DNA of 64,000 bases from assembly GCF_964355755.1 (NCBI RefSeq), contig NC_092672.1, forward strand, positions 11,280,501 through 11,344,500, given 5' to 3'. Shown in pieces: positions 1-12,700 of this stretch. The DNA is from Antedon mediterranea. Taxonomy: Eukaryota; Echinodermata; Crinoidea; Comatulida; Antedonidae. A program made the translations under genes and the position numbers. The notes under the pieces are model-generated. The model was given only the letters and a program-made list of their open reading frames with translations, had not been told where the DNA came from and did no database searches. The number at the start of each line of letters is the position of its first letter. Positions within the stretch are counted from its first letter, which is position 1.

Positions 1-769
1 TGGGAACTACAACCACAATACCTGCACTCACACACGTAAGTTATAGACGTTTATTGTACCGTTCGGATGTCTGAATGTTGTAGAAAAAATAAACAAACAT
101 CTTTTTGTATGATTATTTCGAATGTAGTTTTTTTACTAACTATATCAATAAGTTGAATAATGTGATTTTCCTTTAGAGCGCCAACCTCAGAATTGGTGGA
201 AGCTTGATCTTGGAAATTCTTACACAGTCAGATTCGTGAGAATTTACAATAGACACGGTAAAAACTTATCTAGGCAAAGAACATGAATTATTCGTTCATA
301 TTCTATTACTTTATTAAATATGCATTAGGTGTGACGTAATAATTGGACTGCCTCACATTATATATTACTTGAGGCAAGTTTAGGTAACAAGCAATATAGG
401 CCTACTATTATAATATAATAATAAATTCATGTTAAAACAATACGTTAGTACAATTGCCATATTGTACAATATAACAATAGAAACAAAAATAGGCCTAATA
501 AAGTTTGTTTTAATACTGAGAAATTAAAGTAACAATGAATTAAATTTAAGATTGCTGTAGAGAGCGATTAGCTGGTGCCATTGTCCGTGTTGGCGATGAC
601 GAAGGCATGACGTCAAACCCTCAATGCGGAGAACCAATAGCAGCTGATGACACTACTGCATCATCCATCATCGACCGACAGTGCAATCCTACACTTGATG
701 GTCAATACGTCAGTATATCCCTAGAAAACAACTACCTAACTCTTTGTGAAGTCGAAGTATGGGGAGATG
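1..769 (+). CDS. FTP (F-type lectin) domain 1, three exons, first one partial
   Basis: Exons 1-35, 177-257 and 551-769 encode the end of the A segment (a CTHT motif), the B segment ([18 protein letters not shown]) and the C segment starting DCC and ending [12 protein letters not shown]. The fucose-binding pattern is complete: His of CTHT, 26 residues, then R-H-D, four residues, Arg. The two introns split this motif. All junctions are phase 1. Confidence 0.85.
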
Positions 770-3700
770 GTATGAACTAATGTAGTTAGCGCAATAGCGT
801 ATTAATTTTATGTGTAAAAGCATGTACAAATCTTTCAGAATAATAATAAATAATAGCTATAATTAATATATTTATATATATATAATAATAATCTTTTAGA
901 GATAAAAAATAAATGTCACGGGCACTTGTGTGTCTGTATGCATACAATGTTCCAAGCTAAAACAGAATTCTTTGTTTATCTTTTTCAGGAGATATGGAAA
1001 GACCTGTCGTTTCTGAATCTCCTTCTGGTAATGCTCACTACTGGTCATAACAGACTAGATAATCATATTAAGATATGAATCCTATTCTTGACTTATCTTG
1101 TATTAGGCTTACATATAAATATAGTTCTAATTCTCCTGTCATTCTACTGCAGATACGAGGCTTCATACATGAAAGTCTTCCAGTGGATCTGAATACATGT
1201 CATGTAATGATATAAATATGTATATAATTATGACACTAAATAACTAATTCTAAATATGGTTAGATTCTAGCCCAATGAAGCAGCGGCTACTGCAAAACCA
1301 GCATGATGATAATAATTATGATTATTATGAAGTATTTTAAAATTAATTTAAGATGAAAAAATGAATGAATAAGGTACAATTACGAGAAAATTTCGAGAAA
1401 AGAAAAGAGCAAATATCTGACAATACCGTGCTCCCTGAAGCAAAGCTACTTTGAAATAGATATTCAATTTAAACCTGTTTGGGGCTGCTTCATTGGACTT
1501 GAATCTAAAGGGCCTTTCACACCTGTTCCGGCACGGTTCCGGTCCGGCAAATCGAACAAAAATGTTTCGTTTTTACGACGCTCCACGCAGCCAAGCACCA
1601 ACCGATATGCGCGTAGCCGCGTGAAAACGAAACATTGACGTTCGATTGGATTTGCCGTCGCCGGACCGGAACCGTGCCGGAGCAGGTGTGAAAGGCCCTT
1701 AACTCTAGTCAGGCAAGCTCGATTGTCTAGAACGCTAGGCTAGAGATACCGGAGTAAATGGGTTAGTGTCCCAAATTTGAATTGTATTTATGTTTACTTG
1801 CTAAGGGTTGTTGTCGGCTGGAAAACCCACTGCTCAGAGTTCATTAGGATGGCAAGGTTTATCGATGAGAGCCGTTGATGGCGATTACGGGGCAAGATAC
1901 AACCAGAGAACTTGTACTCATACTCGTGAGTTTTTACATTAATGATTATAGTGTACATTCTGTTATTACTTTTGCCAATAATTATATTATTAGTTGGCTA
2001 TTTTTTAATTTTGTTTAATTTGGTAAAATAACAATTTTCAAAGTATATTTATACTTACACTGTTTGTTTAACAATTTGTATGCACGATAGAGAGTCTACA
2101 GTTTTTAAGTTATCTACTTAAATTGTTAGGCCTCACAGAACATATCGATTTTCATGAAAATTATATTGGATGACTTCACAAAAGCTTAAAATCTCGATTT
2201 CCCTTCAACATAAGCTGAAATATTAGCACGCCCTCTGTCCTCTGCATTTTGTCAAACATTTCACTCATTCCTCTGAACGCTGAATGGATTGTTTATATTG
2301 GGGGAGGGGGTGGGGGGTGTCAAATATTAGTGGTCTGCATTTCAACCAATTATTGAAATGCAAATTGTATAAATATAAATCTTAACGAAAAGCTATATGT
2401 GCCCACAGATGGTTCTTTTGATTTACCGAAATTTTTCATAGCGTAAATGTAGGCCTATATATAGATTGATGTTAGTGTTATTTATGATTATCAAAATAAC
2501 AAGCATGCATCTGTATACTTGTATATATTAAAAATGTTTATATTCCACGTTTAGAAAGCGACAACCCAAGTTGGTGGAGAGTTGATCTTGGACAATCACT
2601 AACTGTACGATATGTGAGGATAAGGAATCGAGCAGGTCTTGAATCACGAATTTCATTTTTTTTAAAAATCATTTAAATGTTTATGAAAGTAAATGTAATT
2701 GTACAGTATTGGTACAATTACAGTAATAGTGATAATAAACGTCGACCTTATATTAGTCGATATGCACAAAACTTCAACGCGCTTCACATTATTAACAATA
2801 ATTAAGTAATGTTTTGGATCAAACACGTCTGGAAACATGCTCCCATAATGTTGTGTCTGTAATCAGCGCAGTTGTGTTTTGACCTTTACCAGGTACCCAT
2901 GTTTACACCTGAGAGGCAAACGTAAGTAGAGTGTCTTGCCTAAGGATACAAGCAATGCGACGAACTTCGGATTCGAACTCACGATCAATAGTCCATCCTA
3001 CACGCCTTACGCCATCATATTAGATAATGTTGACTGGTACATTTTATTATGATATTAACATTACCTCCTACCAATTATTATTTTGTAATATTTTGCACCT
3101 AGATTGTTGCAGTGATCGATTAAATAATGCACAAGTTCGTGTTGGTGACAACGAAGATGTGATGTCAAACGCTGAATGTGGAGAAGCATTTACTTTGGAA
3201 GACATCACCAATGTACCTTCCCCAGCCAGAATCTGCAATGGCGATGAAGGCCTTCAAGGACGGTACGTTAGCGTGAACGTAAACAACTATCTAACTCTCT
3301 GCGAAGTTGAGGTTTATGACGGAGGTGAGTAGCCTACGAATACCGTACGATTTGACGTTTTTGTGACGTTGAACATTCAGTAGTCTAGCCACTAGACACG
3401 GTATTTACAAACAAAATTAGCCATCAAACATTCGGTAATGCATTTTAAATAAATATAAATAAATGTATATATTCTCTAAATATAACAGTGTTGCTTACTG
3501 GAGGTACTGCTTCTCAGAGCTCGGATGGATGGGGTGGGGAAGCTGCAAGAGCAATTGATGGAAACCGAAATCATCTTTACGGAGGCAGCTCATGCACACA
3601 CACCCGTAAGTATGCACACTCACACGCGTTCTTGATTAGATTTGGATTTGAAGGTAAACTAACATAAAATAAAGAGAGAATCTAAACATGTTTGTGAGAG

Positions 3701-6700
3701 TGTACTGAAATTGTACTATATCATGTATGATTCCACCGGACTTTCGAGTTAAAATAACGATTGTGAGGCATTTTGATAAACAGGCAAACTATATTGACAT
3801 GTTTTACTATAATAATAATATCACATTTTTATAGCGCCCTTTTATGAATACAAATTATCATTCACTTATGAATGACTTATGTTACACTTCAACTACATGT
3901 ACAGCTAAGTGTGATCTAGCACGACGGGGTAACTCGTGCTCGCCTCGAAAGATACTAGGTTCTTTACAATTGACAATTCTTATCCGATCCGAGCTGAGAC
4001 TTGTTCTACCACCACCATAACCATGGAGAGAGTGACCCTCGAACCCTTGTAATAATAAATTACTCAAAGAGCCGGGCTTCCAGGGAGCCCTTCGCGGCTC
4101 GCTATCCCACAACATAATGTTACTCGCTTCGCTCGCAAAGTATTTTATTTGTATACGTCCCCCACTATTAAAAACAGATCTGTGCCGTTGCTTGTGGCTA
4201 TGCACGGATTACGGTCCCACTGCGTTGACCACTCGGCCACTCACTCACTAAACGTAAAATACAAAACGTAATACAATACAAACATGAAAAGAAATAAAAT
4301 GAAGGCATATTCCTGAAAAGATGAATAGCATATTGAGAGTGAACAAAGTTTAAAAAGGATTTAATAAAAAAAGAAACAAGGATGACCGATTAGGTTTCTA
4401 TTAATTTTTCGTTCTTTTTAACATTCTAAATCGTTACTTTGGCAGACGAAAACAATTTTATCTTTTTGCTCAAAAGAGTACAATAACAATTATAAATAAT
4501 TGACATAAATAACATAATACCATGTTAATTTCGTCAGAATTTTAAATACAGTAACACGCATTTGTAATATTGATATTGATTGGAGTAAACGACAACAAAT
4601 GTTTATTGACTAAACTGATTTAAATCAAAATTGGTTAATAATAAAATCTATGCAACGTTTAAAACTTATTATAAAAGGTCAGAACATTCATCTGACTGTG
4701 TTTATGTTCTATTATCTCTAGTTTAATTTCCATTTTAGGCTGAAAATATATACTGTAGCTCCTCTTGGATGCATCTGGAGAATGCTTTTTATCATTACAC
4801 ATTTTATTTATATTATTTAATGTTTTGTCTTCGTTTTAGAGAATCATCCTAACTCATGGTGGAAAGTCGATCTTCTGGAAACTTTTGACATTACTTCCGT
4901 AACTATTTTCAACAGAGCAGGTACGTAAAACTTACAATGCTTTCTCTCCGGAAGTGCGTACACTCTAAGTTTATTCATACACGAAAGACGAAAACTTGGT
5001 CTTTTGTCATTACATGCAACATGAGAAACAGATGCTAAAGATGATTTTCTTCCAAATACCAGATTGCTGTACAGATCGGATAGTCGGTGCTATCGTTCGG
5101 GTGAGCCGCGAAGAAGATAGCCAATCTGGCGAACAATGCGGCGAACCAGTTAGTAGCATTGATGTTTCACGCTCACCCAGAATCGTTCGAAAATGCACCC
5201 TTAATGGCCAATATGTTTCGGTTACCGTCAGTAACTACCTCACCCTCTGTGAAGTGGAAGTTTTTGGAACACGTAAGTGAGAAACAACATTTCATATGTT
5301 TAATTATAAATCCTAAAATTCAACATCACGTGTCATTCTGCCGCAAACAAATCCAAATCCCGGTAATGATGTGGTAACAATGACGTTAGTTTCATTGGCA
5401 GCATATTGGAGGATTAGGAAATTGATAACGTAGCACTTGCAGTGCATGCTACTAGACGCATTGTTCCCGGTTTACGCTTTAAGCGACACAAGCGCAGCAA
5501 TAAAAGTTTATTAAACCAATTTGTGTTGCTAGTTAGTACACCATGATTGAATTATTCAAATGTTTGACTAATGTATTTGGAAGTTATGCTATAAATGAGT
5601 TTATAATGTGACTCTTTGTAAGCATGTTGTGCTGTAGTGCTCTAGGATAGTGGGTAAGGTTTGTGTTGTGTGTTGTTTGATTGTGAGGTGTCTGAGATGA
5701 TAGACGATAACAATGGGTACGAATATCACATGTATTATTCGTCAAATTAAAATCTAGCTTTCCGTTTCCTTTTTCCTAGACAACAAAGAAAGCAACTGTT
5801 TGTATAAAGCCATCCGACCTTTTAAACAAGTGCCTCGTGTTGAGCCGTGAAATGTGCTAAAAGACAAATTTGTGCAAACAACCATATTTTGTGCAAACGT
5901 GGCACCCTCAAATGTACATGCAAATCTGTAAAAAATGTATTATCCACTGATGTGCACATCACACCGTTAAATGTAAAAACGATAAGTTTTATGTTGAATG
6001 TGCAAATGAGATTCTAAAATGTGCAGACCTGTATTTTTATATATTTTTTTGCATGCGGATTTATATGAGCTCTGGTTTTATCAAATACTAAAAATACCAT
6101 GCCCTGTTCAAAATTCTCTGCACAATTGAATATTGATGCAAGAAAATCATCACAATTTCAAACTGTATAAATTGTTCAAATTGCGCATAACAGAAATACA
6201 GTTTGAATATAATAATAATCTATTGAACTCATTTAACTATGTTTTGTGAATTTCTTTGAAATGAGAGGACAACTATAAAGGACTTCAATTTCGACGGTAT
6301 GGAAGTTACCATCTCCAGCAAGCAGCGACCACGTGTCAGTCTTCTGACATGATTGTGTTTTTTTTTCAAAACAGATTATTTCAGCCTGTAAGTAGGCCTA
6401 CTACAATTAAATATGAAGTGGCTATATTTTGAAACCATGCAATGTTTTCCAAATCTCGCTGTTTTCACATTTGAGGGTAACATTTTTGCACAAATGTGGT
6501 TGTTTGCACAAATGTGACTTTTTGCACATTTCACGGCTCAACATCCCGTCCCAAAAGAAAGCCATACAATTCATGACCAGGCACTCATCATTCGTGAGAG
6601 TAGAAAACAATCATTCTTTCTCTGTTAATAATTATTATTATTTATTTTTTAGCTGATGCTGACACCATAGCTGCACGAGAAGCAGGTAGAAAAAACAATT

Positions 6701-9700
6701 TAATTGTTATAAATAATATTCTTCAAGAGATTTACTTGATCTGAATTTGAAATTATTATTGTATCTCACATATTCTGATACTGATAATATGCTATTATTT
6801 TAGCTGCCGCTGAAGCCGCCCGTTTGTTGGCGGAACAAGAACGAGCAGCAGAAGAAGCACGGCAGAGAGCAGAGGCCGAGGCAGCGGCAGAGGCACAGCG
6901 TTTGTTAGAAGAGAACAGAGGTATAAGACTTGTTGGAGGTGATTCTGAAAGTGAAGGAAGGGTCGAAATATTCTTTAACAATGTATGGGGTAGCGTATGT
7001 GATGATTACTGGGACCTGTTTGATGCATCTGTTGCTTGCAGACAAATGGGGTTCGCGGCAGGAGCACTGGAAGCACCAATGCGAGCTACATTTGGACAAG
7101 CTGTGGGGATAGTAATCCTTCTGGACGACCTTTCGTGTTCTAATGCTCCTGGAGAGAGAGCTTTGACAGACTGTCCTAATGCTGGCATTGGTATTCACAA
7201 CTGTGCTCACAGTGAGGATGCTTGTGCCGTATGTAATAGTAAGTATTATAATTAAACAATCGTGTTTATCAAATATAAGTAAAATACACATTTTGCTTAA
7301 AGATCTATGTTGAAACAGACAGCAGAAACCTTATGTTCCTCCAACCTCCATATTCGGTAGGCCCTACCGTTTTTTGATCACGCGAATGACATTTTGACAG
7401 CACTTTTACGACATTATTTTGAAGTTATATGCTGACTAGTCATCTTAACGGTGCAATTAAATATGTCGTAGGGTTTCAATATCTTCTTTACACTTATTTT
7501 GTAAAAAAAGTTCATGCATTGAGTACGTACTTATAATTAATTATGGAACACAATTAGCAATTCAAAGGTCCATTATAAAACGACTCCAATGTCCGATACT
7601 ATATTATTAGACGGCTTTTTCAGTCGAATGTTTTCCATAAGTATATTGATTTTAAGTAATGCGGAGTAAAATAAACATAACATCTTCATATTTGTTTAGC
7701 CGGCAGTCCACCACCTATTCCTAGTATACATGTTCGACTTGTTGGCGGAAGTAGTGCTAACGAAGGTAGAGTAGAGGTGTACATCCACGGCTTCTGGGGA
7801 ACTGTTTGTGATGACTCTTTTGATCTTAATGACGCAAATGTCTTCTGCAGACAAGCGGGCTTTGAACACGGTGCACAGGATGCCCTGCAAAACGCTCCCT
7901 TTGGACAAGGTACGTCATTAAGCATCGCCCTGGACGATGAAGCTTGCTCTGGAACGGAAACAGACTTTATGAGCTGCGGAAACGCGGGCATCGGAAGACA
8001 CAACTGTGGTCATCACGAGGATGCTGGTGTTATTTGTAATAGTAAGTTGTCGCTTTTTTTCTCTTTGGTGGGGTGTCCCACATTTATTCTCATATGCATA
8101 AATATAAAGACTAAATAAAATATGGTTAGTACGGTACACTATCAGTGTCTAATATCTCTTATTATCTTCCATTGTATTTATTTTCTTTCTTTTTAAATTT
8201 TTGCAAACATTCACAAAAGATATGTTTATTTCTTTTCTACAGCATCCATGGTTTTTTTCTTTCAGTATTTGCATACTCATTTTCTGTATACTTCACATAC
8301 AGAATATAATTTGTTTTATGTGAATTAGCTTTTCTATAGAATATTCATATAAAATATATATTTTCCATGTTACAAAGGTTATACACAAACACAATCTAGT
8401 TAATAATGTTCACAATTCTCTCTTATCCTATTTTAACCATATAATTTTCCTCTTTTAATTATAATTTTTGTATTACCTGCTTTATAATGTTCTTCTCATC
8501 ATTTGTAAAAATGTTGAGATGTAACCTGAATTTTAATTCATTTAAAAACATATTGTATACTGATGTCCTCCAGATCCATTTATTAACTTCCATAAGTATT
8601 TTACGTTTGTATAAACACAATATTCCTAAAGTTCCAATTTTTATAAGAAAATTTTCATTTTTTTAAAAGGAAATTAAGCAAGTTGTCGCTACTCCCTTGT
8701 ATAATAAACTGATTATCCAGTACGTGTATATTCGTTTAAATTAACACTATGAAATTAACTATTCAAGATTCCAGATTCAAGAAATTTTATTTGTCCATAA
8801 AACTGGAAATTCACTTTGCTTGGTAGATTAAAACAACAACAAAAAAACAAACATAAAAAATGTTGCAACAATATAAAACGTGCAGTATTAAACAGATTAA
8901 AATACAAGATAGAGATAAAAATTAAAAAAAACGTTAAAAATGTAAAACTATTTAAAAATTGCATTATCGTCTAACATTAGAATTAAAAATATGAATGCTA
9001 TTTACAACGAAGGATTTTCTAGTTCTACAAAGATTTGTTCTTGGAGATCGTAGCCTAATACCTGATCTATTTAAGTTATAACAGTAATGTAACGGATGAG
9101 TGGGGTCTTTCATAATATTGTTAACTTTTTTTTAAATACTCTTTTCATAGATGAATGAACAAGGCGTTAGATCAGCTTTAATAATACGTTGTGTAATTTT
9201 ACGTGGTCTCTCAATATTTTTCTTATCATTTTCAGTAAAGTTAACCATAAAAACATCCAATGCTAAGAGATAAAATACTTTGAATAATACTTTGATAAAA
9301 TAGAATTAAAATAGTGTTATCAACTCTAATTTGCTTGAGTTTTCTGAGAAAGTAAAGCCTTTGAGATGCCTTCTAGGAAATCATGAGAGAGTTTGACTCC
9401 CATTTTAATTTGTTGTCAATTATAGTACCTAAGTATTTGTATTGGGTTACTCTTTCAACCTCGGTTTCTTTAATAGTTATTACATTATGTTCAACTGCGG
9501 TTTTACGAAAATCTATTATCATCTCTTTGGTTTTAGTAATATTAAGTATTAAGTTCATATCCTCACACCAATTAACAAATCTTCCAACTTCATTAACAAA
9601 TTCATTTACATTATGCTTACTATCGCAAAGAAAACCACTAATTACAGTATCGTCAGCGTATTTTACAATATTGCAATCTTTACTTAAAATATTAAAACTA

Positions 9701-12700
9701 CTTGAATAAAAAGAAAACAAAATTGGGGAAATAACACATCCTTGAGGAGCTCCAACACTGATAGATTCTTTGTTGGATAGGATACCATTGCACTTAACCA
9801 TCTGCGGTCTATTAATCAAAAACCTATATAAAACTTTGGCGAGCTGAGGTGAGACATTAAAACTTAATAATCTATCAATTAAAACATGTGGTAAAATAGT
9901 TAGAAGTTTTCCATATGCGTGGAACAGTACCATTTCTAAAAATAATATTAAAAATATAAGTAAAAATTGGACATAGTTGGATATTGCACACTTTTAAAAT
10001 TCTGTTTGAAATCCCATCTGGTCCAGTTGCCTTTTACACGTGCAAATTATCTTAAAACCTCGTCTTCATTAACAACAACATTATTATTATCATCATTACC
10101 AATATTGTTATTATTATTATCATTATATTCATTATCTTTAATTGTTAAGTTTCTCACTGTTAGTCATATTGACCATCATCAAATCTGCAGAAAAATTTGT
10201 TTAAGGAGTCCACAAACTTCTTGTCACAGTCACCTACGTATTTTTTCGGTTTTTCTTTGTAGTCAGTGAGCATATGCATTGCCTTCCAGGCCGAACGCGT
10301 GTCTTTATCCTTGAAATGTTTTTCCATTTTAGCTTTATATTTTTGTTTTGCTAGATACTAGCATCAACCTCCTTCTGAATTCGCTTCGCTTCATCTTTCT
10401 TACCGGCTGCATATTCTTTTTTCTTTTTAACTATGAGACATTTCGTTTCATGTAAAAACCATGGCTTGCAATTAGGGTAAATTTTTGTCTTCCTTTTAGG
10501 TATAATGGTATCAGCACAATAGTTTATGTATGAACAAACAGCATTTACTTCAACATCGATAGAATTTTCGGATTCTGAGAAAACACCCCAGTCCGTAGAT
10601 TCAAAAAACCCCTTTAGCATATCAATTGCCTCTGTGCACCAGATCTGCCTTTCTTTGACTACAGGCTTCTGTCTTTTTAGGATTGGCTTGTAGAGTGGTC
10701 TTAGGATCACGTTGTCGTTCATATGTAAATGAATTACTTATCTTTCAAAATTATCACCACGAAGTGTTTATCTTTCATAGTTATGGCACCAGCACCAGAT
10801 GTACTTGTTAGACTAGTTGGAGGTGGTGCGGCCAACGAAGGAAGAGTTGAAGTGTGGAGGCTTGGACATTGGGGAACTGTTTGTGACGATTATTGGTCAG
10901 CAGAGGACGCACGTGTGGTCTGCTTCCAACTAGGTTTTACTAGCGGCGAAATGGATTCACCATTACGCGCTAGGTACGGTCCTGGTAGTGGTGCCATTCA
11001 TTTGGATGATGTCAGGTGTAGTGGATCCGAGAGTAGTGTACTCGATTGCCCTTCCATTCATAATCATAACTGTGGCCACCATGAAGATGCTAGTGTTATA
11101 TGTTATAGTAAGTTTTTGGGGCTTAGTGTTGGGGTATGTTCTAAAATTGGGTAGCCGGCCTGCTCTGAGTAATTTGTGTCATGTACATCGTTATAGGCCT
11201 ACAGTATATTTAAGCGCCTTGCTCAGTAGTAGTAAGAACCATCTGAAGATGCACTTTCGATAAATTCTCTTCGCCAACCACGAATTCAAAATTATTCATG
11301 TTTTACTTGAAATATCCTAAAACGTAGACACAGACACGTCGCATTTAGCAAGTGCTAAATCCAATTTTCAAATTTATAATTAATTCCGGTCATGAGAGGC
11401 CCGTTCGGGCCTGGTTATTTTACCTAATGATTTTGACGCTTACCAATGACCAAATACCGTGACCATCACAATAACATTATATAATTATTGGAAATAATAA
11501 TCGTTTTGTTGGAAAAAAGTGTATTAAACACAGAGAGACTAGTTTTGTGGATTTTAAAAAATGTATCGATTATAAAAGTATTAATACTGTATTCACAGGT
11601 AATGTAGGTACTGCCGGTGGCGTTCGATTAGTCGGAGGATCAAACGAACGTGAAGGCCGTGTTGAAATTTATTTAAGTGGAAGGTGGGGTACAGTATGTG
11701 ATGACTACTGGGATAGGAACGATGGTAATGTATTGTGCAGACAGCTAGGCTTTGGTTTAGCAAGTGAAGCCCCATCGAATGCTAGGTTTGGACAAGGAGG
11801 TGGTTCGATTAACTTGGATGATGTTAGATGTTCCGGATCAGAGAGCAGTCTTGGTTCCTGCGGTAACAGAGGAATAGGAGTCCACAACTGTGCACATTCC
11901 GAAGACGCCGGTGTCATTTGTCTTGGTACAGTTTAGATATAAATAAAATATGTTGTATGCGTTTGATAATATAGGACCTGTTGGACCTACTTTCGAATAT
12001 TTATATTTGAAATAATAACTATTAATGAGGATGTGCAAAACATAGTAACGAAACAACCTTTAAATGAGGAAATGTTCTTAGTAAGTACGCTCAAAGTTAG
12101 TCGTCGGAATTTATTGACTATAGCGTGTAAAAGAAGACTTAAGGCTTAAACGCTCATCGGGTCGGGCCGGTGCAACTGGAATGTATAGTTATTATACCAC
12201 ACTATTCCATCGGTCAACTACGCATCACATATTAATGATTATAATTGAATTAGGCCTAATGGTTGTTTAATAGACGTTCACGTTTTTTTTCTTTGTAAAT
12301 TCATAAGTAACTCTGTGATGCATTAATTAAAATTCAAAAACTCAATTATGGTTTCAATAGCCACATGATGGTTCAGAGAAGGACAATAATACGAAGACCT
12401 GAATTTGATGCAATAGATTTGAACGAATTCGAAATCTTAAAGCTCTGTCTACACTATCAAACTTTATGTGACAACAAATATGATGTGCCCATATCTGGAC
12501 ATGATTTCATATCATCACTACGGTACCGTATTTAGGCTTTCATAGTGTAGATAGAGCAGCTTTAGGCCTACCTGATCATCTCCTATTACTTCTAGTTACT
12601 CGTTAATCGTTTATTAATGCGTTTTATATAACACCTATATAAATTCCTGTCATTTGATTGGACGAATGTGGGTCACATGGCGTCCAATAGTACGCACTAT

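Noticed and set aside
3882-4205. A 107-codon minus-strand open frame
   Set aside because: It falls entirely inside a SINE-like element with tRNA-like boxes; no protein resemblance.
6824-7255. A separate one-domain SRCR gene starting at the Met at 6824
   Set aside because: The frame is open upstream to a proper acceptor, the exon is in phase with its neighbours, and the Met lies inside a coil. It is an internal exon.
6905-7291. Minus-strand open frames opposite the SRCR exons (also 7686-8003 and 11593-11917)
   Set aside because: They are shadows of strongly coding plus-strand SRCR exons.
9967-10269. A 100-codon plus-strand frame rich in Leu and Ser
   Set aside because: It is the antisense of the degenerate CR1-group LINE plus an ATT simple repeat.
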